Shown here: positions 17,421 to 26,300 of the stretch, one piece after another | Layout: every line of letters begins with the position of its first letter | How positions within the stretch are numbered: position 1 is the first letter of the stretch | Origin: Methanooceanicella nereidis | GTDB lineage: Archaea > Halobacteriota > Methanocellia > Methanocellales > Methanocellaceae | Direction: 5' to 3' | Assembly (NCBI RefSeq): GCF_021023085.1 | Contig: NZ_PGCK01000015.1 | Coordinates: forward strand, 1 to 38,430 | DNA length: 38,430 bases | Program-made: the position numbers and the translations under genes | The notes under the pieces: generated by a model | Database searches by the model: none | The model's input: only the letters and a program-made list of their open reading frames with translations | Told to the model about the DNA's origin: nothing

Positions 17421-17640
17421 AAATAATTTCTATATAGATTTCTCCGATATTATAGTTATCATGATACACAAAATCACAATATAATAAAATTATATATTTT
17501 GATATAATAAAATAAACCTAATCATCCTTTTTTTCAATTCGTCATTATTTATACAGACAACAAACAATGACGTAATAAATAGAAGCTAATTAAACAATAT
17601 TATACAAAAATAAAGTGTTACAGAGGAGCTGGATAGAATA
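17421..17640. other. AT-rich gap with no gene seen
   Basis: Very AT-rich sequence between the YkgJ-type gene and the candidate RNA gene. It presumably holds the promoter of the gene at 17420. No open reading frame or strong repeat was found. Confidence 0.5.
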
Positions 17641-17644
17641 AGAC

Positions 17645-17654
17645 TATAAAAATA
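17645..17654 (+). promoter_or_regulatory. TATA box of the candidate RNA gene
   Basis: TATAAAAATA is centred about 26 bases before 17675, at the edge of the GC-rich island. Confidence 0.45.
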
Positions 17655-17671
17655 ATTAATATGTTCTACAT

Positions 17672-17853
17672 CAACTAAAGATATGAAACCCCCACAAGAA
17701 GAGCGCTGGGCTACGGAAGCTTGATCAGATGCTTGCCGGCTGAGGTCCTGACCTTTCGCACGAGATCCAAGTGCGAAAGATCATCCAGTGGACGTCTGTC
17801 GTGATCCGGGCGTCACAAGTGTCCGTACCCACCTATCTACCTCTAATTTTTTA
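17672..17853 (+). ncRNA. Candidate structured non-coding RNA (unknown class)
   Basis: A GC-rich block of about 145 bases sits in otherwise very AT-rich sequence, has no open reading frame and folds well by eye. A closing stem pairs GGG(c)TACGG (17708-17716) with CCGTACCC (17823-17830). Inside are AAGC/GCTT (17717-17720 / 17731-17734), a perfect 9-bp hairpin CTTTCGCAC/GTGCGAAAG (17753-17761 / 17771-17779) extended by GTCC/GGAC (17745-17748 / 17790-17793), and a short GTGA/TCAC stem (17801-17804 / 17813-17816). A TATA box precedes it and AATTTTTT follows it, favouring the plus strand. I find none of the conserved words of RNase P or SRP RNA, nor a tRNA. Confidence 0.5.
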
Positions 17854-17857
17854 AGTT

Positions 17858-18085
17858 TTAAAGATATATCGATAGGCTTATTATCGCATGTATTATCCCG
17901 ATAGCGATAGCGGCACCCGCTATCATCTGATGGGTTTTTATCGTTGTCCTGATCCATCCTTTCATGAGGCCGTAACCCACATATGCGGTTATCAGCAGAA
18001 GCGCGACGGTGAGCATACCCATCCAGCTTAACACCGGAAGCCCCAAAAACATCGTATAAGCAAATTCCTGTATTCCGCCTATCAT
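17858..18085 (-). CDS. Small two-helix membrane protein paired with a cupredoxin
   Basis: A 75-residue protein with two hydrophobic helices (about residues 18-40 and 54-74) and a short basic loop between (KGWIRTTIK). Histidines H52 and H66 lie at and within the second helix and could be metal or heme ligands; that is speculation. Its ATG overlaps the stop of the cupredoxin gene by four bases, so the two are translationally coupled and probably work together at the membrane. No family recognised. Confidence 0.75.
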   Translation of the reverse strand: MIGGIQEFAYTMFLGLPVLSWMGMLTVALLLITAYVGYGLMKGWIRTTIKTHQMIAGAAIAIGIIHAIISLSIYL

Positions 18086-18480
18086 ACGACTATCACCTTA
18101 CCTTTCATATACGGATGAATGCCGCAGATATAATCGAACGTGCCTGCGATCTCAAAACTCTTTGAATAAGACTCCCCTTTACCCAGCAAAGGAGATGTGC
18201 CGTCAGAGAACTTAATGTCATGTTTCGCGCTGTCCTCATTTGTCCAGGTCACTGTACCTCCTTTTGATATTGTCACTTCCGCGGGTAAAAACTCAAAATT
18301 TTTTATGGCAACACCGGCAGTTTCGGTTACTTCCACATTGTCAGGGGACGTATAACCTCTTGCCTGATACCCACTTTGATCGCCGGGAGAAGAAGTACAC
18401 CCTGAGACCAGAATGATCGTAAATATTATGGCCCCTACAATAGCCAATGTCATGCTATTCTTTGCCCTGATCTTCCTCAT
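18082..18480 (-). CDS. Cupredoxin-domain lipoprotein (plastocyanin-like)
   Basis: A 132-residue exported protein: basic N-terminus, hydrophobic helix, and lipobox LVSGC (C28), so it is likely lipid-anchored outside the cell. The type I copper set is complete: H87 (KHDIKF), C119, H122 and M125 (YICGIHPYMKGK). Such proteins carry electrons or bind copper, and are not common in strict methanogens. It is the first gene of a two-gene unit with the small membrane protein. Its physiological partner is unknown. Confidence 0.9.
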   Translation of the reverse strand: MRKIRAKNSMTLAIVGAIIFTIILVSGCTSSPGDQSGYQARGYTSPDNVEVTETAGVAIKNFEFLPAEVTISKGGTVTWTNEDSAKHDIKFSDGTSPLLGKGESYSKSFEIAGTFDYICGIHPYMKGKVIVV

Positions 18481-18572
18481 AATTAGAGATTCTTAAAATA
18501 AGGAGATAATTTTAATCATAGAATATATAACATAAATTTGGGCACCGGCGATGATTTAACGATAAAACGGCC

Positions 18573-20255
18573 CTAACAGTATTCAAAATACTCTATAAGT
18601 GCTCTGGCCACCTTTGGGTCGTCCATGGCAGCGATGAAATCTTCAGGACTATTAAAAGGCCTTGAGCGGATTATATTAGCGGCCCTGTTTTTACCTACAC
18701 CCGGAAGGCTTTCGATCACCCTGGACGGGGCATGATTGATGTCAAGCGGGTACGGAACGGCAGTGATAGACCTGAACCCGTGGCCTACGACCTTATAGTC
18801 ACCGATATTCCCGATAGGTGACTCCCGTGGGACACCGACAAGTATGGGATAGGTGGCTATTTGCCGGCCAAACGTCACGCCTTTCTCAAATAGCTCCATT
18901 CGGACATCCCTGAGAACGGTACCCTCCGGTACTACGCGCCGGAGCATCCCCATATCGATCTCCTCGCGGATCTTTTCCTTATACGAGTGAAAGACGCCTT
19001 TGTGCTTATTAACGAGCTTTTCACCAAACTCAGCCATCTCGGTGCCCTCGAAAGGCATTACCTGCCTTATGTTTATACGCCTTACCCAGAGATCCTCTTC
19101 CAGAAGCCTCTTAAGAAAATCATAATTAAGCCGGAACGTATTTTTCGTCTCGCCCATAAGCCCGTGGACGAAATTCAGCCCGGGCAGCAGTTCAGGCAGC
19201 CCATTCTGTCCCCGGGTCTTTCCGACCTCGTTGACGATACGTATCGCCTCCAGAACTTCTTCAGGCTGTGCCTTAAGGTCGTTTAGTTTTATCACCTGCG
19301 GGTCGGCGCTTTCCATACCGAATGCGGCTACATCCCCCGAAGTATGATATTTTACTATCGTTTTAAGTATAGCACGGCACTCTTCGGGATAGTGCGCGAT
19401 AGTGCCCGGATTGGCATTGTCCATGTGAAGCACTTTAAGGTCAGGTGCCGCCGTTCTTATCCCGCGGTATAACTTCTCTATGGCTTCAGGGTCAGGACGG
19501 GGAAACTCCCCGATCTCTTTTGACATATACGTCAGAATGTCGGGCTGCCTGCCCAGCCTGAAATGCCTTGCCCCTGCGCGATAAAGCGCCGATACCTCTT
19601 CCACTATGTCCTTCACAGGTCGGAAATCGGGCTTACCGTAGAACCTTTCCGTACAAAAAGAGCATGTGCCCCTGAAACAACCGCGATAGGTCTCCAGCTC
19701 GACCATAGTGTAAGGAAAGTCAGGATGTTGCGGCACTATTCTTGCCCCTCTGACAGCCCATTCCGAAATATCTCCCGAGTTACGTCTCAGCCCAGGATCA
19801 ACCGCCAGGCCCTCGCGAATAAACCCACTAACGACCGCCTCTATGTCGCCCGTAGCAATTATGTCGAAGCTCTGGCTGAACTTCATTTTTCGGGCCATTT
19901 TACCGCCTTCGCTGCCTGCGCCGAACATCGACACCGGCCCGCCGAGTATCTTTACAGGCTTACTCAGAGCGGACATATAGCGTTCAAGCTCCTGCAGCGA
20001 TGCGGGAGTGCCTCCCAGATACTTCCCGGGCACTGTGACACCCGATATCGCCACGACAAGGTCTGAAGCTTTCATCACGTCAAGAATGGAACGGTCCTTT
20101 CTGAGCTGGTCTATTGTATAGTAGCGCACTTCACAGTCCAGAGCTCCCGCTACATATCGGGGATATGGCGCCATGTATGGCGGAACCCCGAGGCATGCAG
20201 GCTCGTCCACATACCCGTCCAGTATTACGGCCCTGTTTGTTTCGGGTGCTGTCAT
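18573..20255 (-). CDS. Radical SAM protein with C-terminal helix-hairpin-helix (COG1031-like)
   Basis: A 560-residue protein of the radical SAM group that ends in a helix-hairpin-helix domain. The N-terminal ~190 residues resemble a B12-binding-type Rossmann domain (VVAISGVTVPGKYLGGTP, VKILGGPVSMFG) without a clear cobalamin histidine motif. The cluster cysteines C193, C198 and C201 (RGCFRGTCSFC) are spaced CX4CX2C instead of the standard CX3CX2C. The C-terminus (LPGVGKNRAANIIRSRPFNS) is a classical helix-hairpin-helix, suggesting nucleic-acid contact. ATG at 20255. The substrate is not known to me. Confidence 0.85.
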   Translation of the reverse strand: MTAPETNRAVILDGYVDEPACLGVPPYMAPYPRYVAGALDCEVRYYTIDQLRKDRSILDVMKASDLVVAISGVTVPGKYLGGTPASLQELERYMSALSKPVKILGGPVSMFGAGSEGGKMARKMKFSQSFDIIATGDIEAVVSGFIREGLAVDPGLRRNSGDISEWAVRGARIVPQHPDFPYTMVELETYRGCFRGTCSFCTERFYGKPDFRPVKDIVEEVSALYRAGARHFRLGRQPDILTYMSKEIGEFPRPDPEAIEKLYRGIRTAAPDLKVLHMDNANPGTIAHYPEECRAILKTIVKYHTSGDVAAFGMESADPQVIKLNDLKAQPEEVLEAIRIVNEVGKTRGQNGLPELLPGLNFVHGLMGETKNTFRLNYDFLKRLLEEDLWVRRINIRQVMPFEGTEMAEFGEKLVNKHKGVFHSYKEKIREEIDMGMLRRVVPEGTVLRDVRMELFEKGVTFGRQIATYPILVGVPRESPIGNIGDYKVVGHGFRSITAVPYPLDINHAPSRVIESLPGVGKNRAANIIRSRPFNSPEDFIAAMDDPKVARALIEYFEYC

Positions 20256-20386
20256 TCTCGCAGTAAATAAACCGTTATTTCTTAAAAAGTTAAGGGTAAT
20301 GATCAGGAAAAATGCTTAGATACAACGGCTAAAATTTCCAAGACTTATTTAAGTATATGATCGTAATATGAGTATAAGGTGTTAAT

Positions 20387-20884
20387 ATGGAAACAAAATA
20401 TCGGGAGGGTATCAAAGCAGGGATCATAGGCGGATCAATACTTGGCTCCGGGATCATCTTACGATTCCTGGCTGACGTGGCCGACTCATGGTATGATTTC
20501 CCCACCGGCATAGGCTCGTTCAAATGCTGCGTGTTCATTTTCATGATAATCGCTGCAGTGATCACCGGAGCGATCGCCGTATACATGGTTTCGAGGTCGC
20601 TGGCATCGCTCAACGACGCGATTAAAGTCTCAGCTGTGGCGGGAACTCTCGCAGGCCTGATCGCCGCTTTCGTAAGGATATTGACGTCCGTATTAAGCCC
20701 GTGGGTATCGGGGACGACATATTATGACGCCGTAGAAAGCCAGTTCATTTACAGCCTTGGATACTCGATCGAAGGCGCATCCTGGAATATTGTTTGCTGC
20801 GGCCCCATAATCCTGGCAGGATGTGTGCTGCTGGCGATACTCGGCGGAGCCATATACGCTATCGCGGTCCTGAAACTAAAATAA
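20387..20884 (+). CDS. Four-helix membrane protein of unknown function, paralogue 1
   Basis: A 165-residue integral membrane protein with four predicted helices, starting METKYREGIKAGIIGG and ending LAILGGAIYAIAVLKLK. The Gly-rich helix starts and paired cysteines (CC at about 47 and 146) are shared in part with the next gene. ATG with AAGGTG eight bases upstream. No named family was recognised. The two copies look like a tandem duplication. Confidence 0.8.
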   Translation: METKYREGIKAGIIGGSILGSGIILRFLADVADSWYDFPTGIGSFKCCVFIFMIIAAVITGAIAVYMVSRSLASLNDAIKVSAVAGTLAGLIAAFVRILTSVLSPWVSGTTYYDAVESQFIYSLGYSIEGASWNIVCCGPIILAGCVLLAILGGAIYAIAVLKLK

Positions 20885-20978
20885 AGTTTTTTTCACAGGT
20901 AAATCAACATTAAGGGAACCATAGGCCCTTAATGAATAATTTATTATATTTCATGAGATTATTACTATGGGTGGTTTA

Positions 20979-21455
20979 ATGGAAGTAAAATACATCCAGG
21001 GGATTAAAGCAGGGATCGCAGGCGGCATAGTACTTGCGCTATCACAGGTATTACAGTTCGTGACCGGCCTGGTAGCGGACTGGACCGACTTATGGGTACT
21101 GGTGACAGCGGCAGGGTGTCTTGTATTCTTACTATGGATAACGGTTTCCGCAGGGACGGGAGCTCTGTCAGTTCGAATGGCAGCACCGTACATGATGAAG
21201 CTTACCGATGCAGTTCTTATATCGGCCGTCGGAGGAGGCGTAGCGGGTATAGTCAATGCCGCGATGCAGGTGCTGATCGCGATCATGACACCGATATTCT
21301 CATTAAATACTTCAGACCTGGTCGGAGGCTTTGCGACCGGGGTGACCCAGGGCGGCTTAACATTATGCTGCGCACCGATAGGTATTATACTGTGCATAGT
21401 CCTGGCGATAATCGGCGGAGTGATATACGGTATAGCGGTGCTGAAACTTCAGTGA
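20979..21455 (+). CDS. Four-helix membrane protein of unknown function, paralogue 2
   Basis: A 158-residue paralogue of the preceding protein. Their ends align well (MEVKYIQGIKAGIAGG here, METKYREGIKAGIIGG there; LAIIGGVIYGIAVLKLQ here). An upstream ATG at 20967 adds four residues, but the alignment with paralogue 1 and the GGGTGG site before 20979 favour the shorter form. The CC pair in the last loop (LCCAPIG) is retained. Function unknown. Confidence 0.8.
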   Translation: MEVKYIQGIKAGIAGGIVLALSQVLQFVTGLVADWTDLWVLVTAAGCLVFLLWITVSAGTGALSVRMAAPYMMKLTDAVLISAVGGGVAGIVNAAMQVLIAIMTPIFSLNTSDLVGGFATGVTQGGLTLCCAPIGIILCIVLAIIGGVIYGIAVLKLQ

Positions 21456-21599
21456 TACTTCCGCCCGGTATGATTCCTGCTGACCGGTATCGTGCTATTA
21501 TTAATTAAAGTCAGACCGCACATAGTGGTCTGATCCCTATAATTTCCTTAAATGGATTCTTTGTTCAAGTCATCGCAAAGGCAAATAAGGACCACTAGC
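21456..21599. other. Gap leading into a repeat, no gene seen
   Basis: The gap between the membrane protein and mptE-like gene (21456-21911) holds this AT-rich stretch, the hairpin element at 21600-21798 and a further ~110 AT-rich bases. A short inverted pair, CAGACC/TGGTCTG near 21510-21533, may be the 3' hairpin of the membrane protein gene. Confidence 0.5.
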
Positions 21600-21798
21600 T
21601 TTCACTACAATGCGCACAAAGGCAACAAAGGGCACAGTTTCCAACCACAAAGCGCACAAAGGCGAACAAGGAACACTAAACTGCTAACCACAAAGCGCAC
21701 AAAGGCGAACAAGGAACACAAAGGACTTCTTTTAGAAGGTTATCATATATTTTAAAAAAATTTTTGTGTACCTTACTCGCCTTCGTGCGCTTCGTGGT
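21600..21798. repeat. 43-base-unit hairpin element
   Basis: Units begin at about 21600 (degenerate), 21643 and 21686, a 43-base period, with consensus AACCACAAAGCGCACAAAGG. The centre AAAGGACTTCTTTTAGAAGG and ATTTTAAAAAAATTTTTGTG follows, then an inverted unit (CGCCTTCGTGCGCTTCGTGG). The inverted arm covers only about one unit here. Confidence 0.85.
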
Positions 21799-21911
21799 GA
21801 AAGAGAATACATAATAGGATTAGGAATTAACAGAGTACAATACAAATTTTCATCATATATGCAAATTCTTAGAAAACAGACTTCTATTGGATAAATCGGA
21901 GAGCTTCTGTC

Positions 21912-22544
21912 TTATAATTTTATGCCCAGTACGCCGAGCAGCTTTCTTGCCCATTTTAGCTTTTTAAGCTTTTTTGGGGTGACATTGGTGTCATCGAGGT
22001 TGAAGCCGATTATAGTGATGCTTTTAGCCCCGAACTCTTTTGCCAGGAAAACACACCTGTCGCCGTCAGAGAAACCTCCGAAGTTAAAGACGTTCTCCAT
22101 AGGCCCTGCCTGAGTGGTACCGATGACGTTCTTCAGTTTTGGTACCATCTTTTTTACGCTGTCGATATTATCGGCATGCGCATGAGCGAGTATAATAGAG
22201 CCTTCCGAATTAGCTTTCAAAAGGTCATCGTGGCTGCCGTCAAGGTCTGAAACGATAATGTCCGGCACGATGCCATTCCTTAAAAGTATGGAGGTGGAGC
22301 CATCTGCAGCTATAACAGTATATCCGGACGGATCGATCTTTAGAAGGTCGCCTGCCAGTCCGGGCGCCTTGCCGCAAACCAGGACGTCCCTGCCCTCAAT
22401 AAGTTCCCTGATCTTTTTCAATACAGGGGAAGGGTCGGGAAGCATTGGCGAGATAAGCCTCGCCGCCGCTTCGTCGCCCTCCGGCGTCCATCCGAAATCT
22501 TCCAGTATGGCCTTATAATATGGCTCCCACTCTTCGTACTTCAT
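21912..22544 (-). CDS. mptE: 6-hydroxymethyl-7,8-dihydropterin diphosphokinase, archaeal MptE-like
   Basis: MptE activates hydroxymethyl-dihydropterin with pyrophosphate from ATP, a step towards tetrahydromethanopterin, the C1 carrier of methanogenesis. The 210-residue sequence shows the family's motifs: [40 protein letters not shown] (in part), [16 protein letters not shown] and [15 protein letters not shown]. The DUF115-type fold is unrelated to bacterial FolK. The ATG at 22544 overlaps the ileS stop by four bases, so it is read from the ileS transcript. Confidence 0.9.
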   Translation of the reverse strand: MKYEEWEPYYKAILEDFGWTPEGDEAAARLISPMLPDPSPVLKKIRELIEGRDVLVCGKAPGLAGDLLKIDPSGYTVIAADGSTSILLRNGIVPDIIVSDLDGSHDDLLKANSEGSIILAHAHADNIDSVKKMVPKLKNVIGTTQAGPMENVFNFGGFSDGDRCVFLAKEFGAKSITIIGFNLDDTNVTPKKLKKLKWARKLLGVLGIKL

Positions 22545-25500
22545 ACCTTTTCTATCCCTATCTTCATCGGGATGCCTTCGACGTCCCAGTCCTTTACCAG
22601 GCTGCCCGAGACGCTGCCATCCGGCTTGAATTCGAACGAGTTCGCGCGGACCTCGTTCATCGTATATTCCCTCATAGAGTCGACGAGGCCGCGGACTTTG
22701 TCATCCTCGACCTTGATATCCACTTTTATGCGGTCGTCGACATTGAGCTTGATCTCTTTTCTCATGTCCTGGATACGCCTGATAACTTCTCTGGTGTATC
22801 CTTCCGCCTCAAGCTCAGGCGTCAGTTCCACGTCGACGTATACGTTCCCTCCGGTGAACTCCGCCAGTGCGAGATGCTCGGGTATTATCTCGCGGAAGCT
22901 GACCATGTCAGGCGTGACCTCGACCTCGCCCGCCGCGGTCTCCAGCAAGTATCTGCCCTCTTTCTCTATGGCTGATTTCAGCTTGCGGCCGTCTACCCCT
23001 TTAAGGGCTGCCATGACCTGTCCGGCAGCGCCTTTGAAAGCCGGCCCCAGCACCTTCGGGTTCGGGACGACCTCTACTCCCAGCTCGGCATATTCCTCGC
23101 CGGGTGCCAGGGGTATCACGGACTTAGAGTTGGTCTGCTCCATGATCACGCCGATAAGATCCTTAACGGCTGTCACCACGTCGGGAGTTTCCGCAGACAC
23201 TACAACCTTCTTGACAGGCCACCTGAGCTTCCTCTTGGCTTTCTGCCTGGCGTTCGAGCAGGCCTCGACTATCTTTCTGGCTATCTCCATATCCTTGTTA
23301 AGCTGCTCGTCCAGCAGGGAAGCGTCCACTGCCGGCCAGTCACACATATGGACCGATTCCGGCGCGGACGAGTCGGAGCACCTTACCAGGTTCTGGTACA
23401 TACGCTCCGCCATGAACGGTGCGAAAGGCGCTATAAGCTTTACCGTCGTGGAAAGCACGTCATAGAGCACCCTGTATGCCGCGAGCTTATCCGGGTCATG
23501 GGCCTCCACCCAGGTCCTTTCCCTCACGAGCTGGACGTACCATCTCGAAAGGTCTTCGAGTATGAATGTGGTTATTGCCCTTGTAGCCCTGTGAAGCTCA
23601 TATACCGCCATGTGGGTGTCTACCGTCTTTATAACAGCCTGCAGGCTCGAAAGTATCCAGCGGTCCTCGACCCTGAGATGGTCCTTTACCGAATCAAATG
23701 TCACCTTTGCCGGATCGAACTTATCCAGTACCATGTACGGAAGCGGGAACCTGTAAACGTTCCAGAATATGTTCAGGGTACGATGGACGTTGCCGCATTC
23801 TTCCCAGGAGAAGCTAAGGTCTTCCCAGGGCGCGTTCTGTGAAAGCACGTACAGCCTCAAGGTGTCCGCGCCAAACTTATCCACGACCTCTTCAGGAGCG
23901 ACGACGTTTCCGAGGCTCTTTGACATCTTACGGCCCTTTTCGTCCAGCGTGAAACCGTGCATGCAGACCCCGTTATAAGGCGCCTTTCCGAAGCCCACCA
24001 TTCCGGCGCCAAGCTGCGAATAGAACCATCCTCTGGTCTGGTCATGGCCTTCTACTATGAAGTCGGCTGGCCACCAGTCCATGAGGTCTTTCCTCTCGGG
24101 GAACCTGAGAGTCGCCCAGGACGCCACGGCGGAGTCGAACCACACGTCGAATATGTCCTCTACGCGGCGCATCTTTCCGCCGCACTCGCATTCAAGCGAT
24201 ATCTCGTCCACGAACGGACGGTGAAGGTCCGGCACGGACTTACCCGAGATATGCTCGAGCTCCTCTTTTGTCCCGATAACATCTAAATGGCCGCAGTTCT
24301 CGCACTTCCATATGGGTATGGGTATGCCCCAGTAGCGCTGCCTTGAAACGCACCAGTCCCTGGCGCCGCTCACCCAGTCGTAGAACCTTGCGGAGCCGGC
24401 CCAGTCAGGGTACCACTTTACGCGTTTTACCTCGGACAGCATTTCCTCTTTTATCTTGCTGACGCCTATGAACCACTGGTCAGTGGTCACATAGATGATA
24501 GGCGTCTTGCATCTCCAGCAGTGGCCGTACCTGTGAGAGATCTTCGTCGCGCCCAGAAGCAGCTTTCTTTCACGCAGGTCATCTATTACTCTCGGGTTCA
24601 CGTCCCTGACGTTGAGCCCGGAATATGCTCCAACGTCCTTCGTGTACTCTCCGTTCTGCTTTACAGGGCAGAACGCAGGTATGCCTTTCTTCAGGCCGAG
24701 CTCGAAGTCATCATAACCGTGGCCGGGAGCTACGTGTACCAGGCCCGTATTCTCAGCCACAACGAAGTCTGCAAGGTAGACCTTGTGCGCGACATCCTTA
24801 TGGTAAGGGATGAGATCGACAAGCGGATGCACGTACTCCGTGCCCTCAAGCTCTTCGCCGCTCATTTCCTTGATGATGTGATAGTCAGCGTACCTTCCGA
24901 GCTTCATCACACCTTCGATGAGGTCTTTCATCATGATGAGCTTATCACCGTGCTCGTCATACAGCTCGCCCAGTCTTGCGTCGCCTATCGCCTGCTTCAT
25001 CCTGGCGACCTTGTCCGAATACCTCATCGGCTTTGGCGTGCCGTCGGAATGCTTGTCCATCAATGTCTCGGGATCAAGTCCCGCTTCCTTTGAAGCTTTC
25101 TCGAGCGCCGGAGCCGGAAGGGCGTGCACGAACGCATAGTTAAAGTCCTTGTGTGCCGCGACTGCCATGTTAGACGGTATAGTCCAGGGGGTCGTCGTCC
25201 ATATGACGAGGTAGCCGCTTCCGTCCTTAAGCGGGAATTTTACGTAGATAGAGTCGTCATCCTTATCAGCGTATTCGACCTCTGAGTCGGCTATCGCGGT
25301 CTCGCATCTCGGGCACCAGTTGACGTTCCTCAGGCCGCGCTCCAGAAGCTTCTTCTGGTGCGCCTGCTTTATCGTCCACCAGGCTGCCTCGATGTACTCA
25401 TTCTTGAGTGTCATGTACGGGTCGTCCCAGTTCATCCATACGCCAAGGCGCTTGAACTGCGTCGTCATCTCATGCATGTTGTTGATGGCGAACTTTTTAC

Positions 25501-25858
25501 ATTCCTCGGTAAAGCGGGCGACACCGAACTCTTCGATGTCCTTCTTATTTTTAAAGCCAAGGATGCTCTCCACCTTGACCTCGATCGGAAGACCGTGCAT
25601 ATCCCATCCGGGGCGGTCCATCAGGTCGTAGCCGTTCATGCTCCTGTACCTGAGGACAGCGTCCTTTATGGTCTTGTTCCATGCCGTGCCTAGATGGATG
25701 CGGCCCGTAGTGTACGGCGGGCCGTCTACGAAGAAGAACCTTTTATTGCCCTTCCTCAGGGCTCTGGTCTTGTTATAAGCATCAGCCGACTGCCAGAACT
25801 CCTCTATACCGGCCTCGATCTGCTTGCTGTTATACTGTTCCTTCTCTTCCTGTATCAC
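22541..25858 (-). CDS. ileS: Isoleucyl-tRNA synthetase
   Basis: This enzyme charges tRNA-Ile. The 1105-residue protein is of the larger archaeal/eukaryotic-type length. It carries the class I HIGH-type motif ([15 protein letters not shown], around residues 47-61), the KMSKS loop ([10 protein letters not shown], around residue 642), the editing domain insert ([15 protein letters not shown]) and paired Cys zinc knuckles (CPRC, CWRC, CENCGH, CECGG). The frame opens at a TTG at 25873. I prefer the GTG at 25858, seven bases after GAGG, giving [10 protein letters not shown]. The mptE-like gene is coupled downstream. Confidence 0.96.
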   Translation of the reverse strand: MIQEEKEQYNSKQIEAGIEEFWQSADAYNKTRALRKGNKRFFFVDGPPYTTGRIHLGTAWNKTIKDAVLRYRSMNGYDLMDRPGWDMHGLPIEVKVESILGFKNKKDIEEFGVARFTEECKKFAINNMHEMTTQFKRLGVWMNWDDPYMTLKNEYIEAAWWTIKQAHQKKLLERGLRNVNWCPRCETAIADSEVEYADKDDDSIYVKFPLKDGSGYLVIWTTTPWTIPSNMAVAAHKDFNYAFVHALPAPALEKASKEAGLDPETLMDKHSDGTPKPMRYSDKVARMKQAIGDARLGELYDEHGDKLIMMKDLIEGVMKLGRYADYHIIKEMSGEELEGTEYVHPLVDLIPYHKDVAHKVYLADFVVAENTGLVHVAPGHGYDDFELGLKKGIPAFCPVKQNGEYTKDVGAYSGLNVRDVNPRVIDDLRERKLLLGATKISHRYGHCWRCKTPIIYVTTDQWFIGVSKIKEEMLSEVKRVKWYPDWAGSARFYDWVSGARDWCVSRQRYWGIPIPIWKCENCGHLDVIGTKEELEHISGKSVPDLHRPFVDEISLECECGGKMRRVEDIFDVWFDSAVASWATLRFPERKDLMDWWPADFIVEGHDQTRGWFYSQLGAGMVGFGKAPYNGVCMHGFTLDEKGRKMSKSLGNVVAPEEVVDKFGADTLRLYVLSQNAPWEDLSFSWEECGNVHRTLNIFWNVYRFPLPYMVLDKFDPAKVTFDSVKDHLRVEDRWILSSLQAVIKTVDTHMAVYELHRATRAITTFILEDLSRWYVQLVRERTWVEAHDPDKLAAYRVLYDVLSTTVKLIAPFAPFMAERMYQNLVRCSDSSAPESVHMCDWPAVDASLLDEQLNKDMEIARKIVEACSNARQKAKRKLRWPVKKVVVSAETPDVVTAVKDLIGVIMEQTNSKSVIPLAPGEEYAELGVEVVPNPKVLGPAFKGAAGQVMAALKGVDGRKLKSAIEKEGRYLLETAAGEVEVTPDMVSFREIIPEHLALAEFTGGNVYVDVELTPELEAEGYTREVIRRIQDMRKEIKLNVDDRIKVDIKVEDDKVRGLVDSMREYTMNEVRANSFEFKPDGSVSGSLVKDWDVEGIPMKIGIEKV

Positions 25859-26024
25859 TTCAATTCCTCGCAAGATGGTATCTACCCGTCAATGAGAACG
25901 AATATAGAGAATACCATTCGTAAAATTTAAAAACATTGTGCATTCTGCAGTCCGGGATAACGTAATCACAAAATAAGGCCCTGGCGGCCAATAAAGCAAT
26001 CCCACGCTGACATTTCTAAAGCAC
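25859..26024. other. Upstream region of ileS
   Basis: AT-rich leader and promoter region for ileS on the minus strand. I cannot pick a single TATA box with confidence, and I see no gene. Confidence 0.4.
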
Positions 26025-26054
26025 CGTATCTAAATGATACGTACTATATTTAAA
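26025..26054 (+). promoter_or_regulatory. Palindrome plus strong TATA box, plus-strand transcription unit
   Basis: The perfect inverted repeat CGTATC-TAAAT-GATACG (26025-26041) directly precedes CTATATTTAAA (26044-26054). This looks like a regulated plus-strand promoter that starts near 26076, although no annotated-size gene follows on that strand. Confidence 0.45.
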
Positions 26055-26177
26055 GGTTATGTATAAAGGGGAGCGAGAACAAGGAGGGGATATCGCCTAA
26101 GAAAGCGGGCAGCATAGATGGTCTCTCAGAGCGGCGTGACTTTAGTTTGATGATCTATATTAAAATTGAATGATATT

Positions 26178-26270
26178 ATGATGCAAATATACCCGGACGC
26201 TGCTGACGGCAGATACACGGTAAAAATAAACGGCATGACCGCGACGCTTCTCGTAGAGCATGTCAGTTGA
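26178..26270 (+). CDS. Possible 30-residue small protein
   Basis: A short frame, MMQIYPDAADGRYTVKINGM followed by TATLLVEHVS, lies between the TATA box at 26044 and a terminator hairpin at 26272. The residue composition and GC-rich third codon positions look protein-like. No ribosome site is clear before either ATG (26178, 26181). It may be a genuine small protein, a gene relic, or chance sequence within a small RNA. Confidence 0.3.
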   Translation: MMQIYPDAADGRYTVKINGMTATLLVEHVS

Positions 26271-26271
26271 C

Positions 26272-26293
26272 GGGGGCCGTCAGCCCCCTCTTT
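26272..26293 (+). terminator. GC hairpin terminator between convergent units
   Basis: GGGGGC (26272-26277) pairs with GCCCCC (26283-26288), followed by TCTTT. It lies right after the small frame on the plus strand and just past the stop of the gene at 26301 on the minus strand, so it could serve both. Confidence 0.6.
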
Positions 26294-26300
26294 AGCCCGG

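Noticed and set aside
17700-17835. RNase P RNA, SRP RNA or tRNA
   Set aside because: The conserved words and fold expected of these RNAs were not found on either strand, and the length is too short for the first two.
26080-26168. Open frame ending MIYIKIE on the plus strand
   Set aside because: It has no usable start codon after the preceding stop and reads through the likely leader of the small transcription unit.
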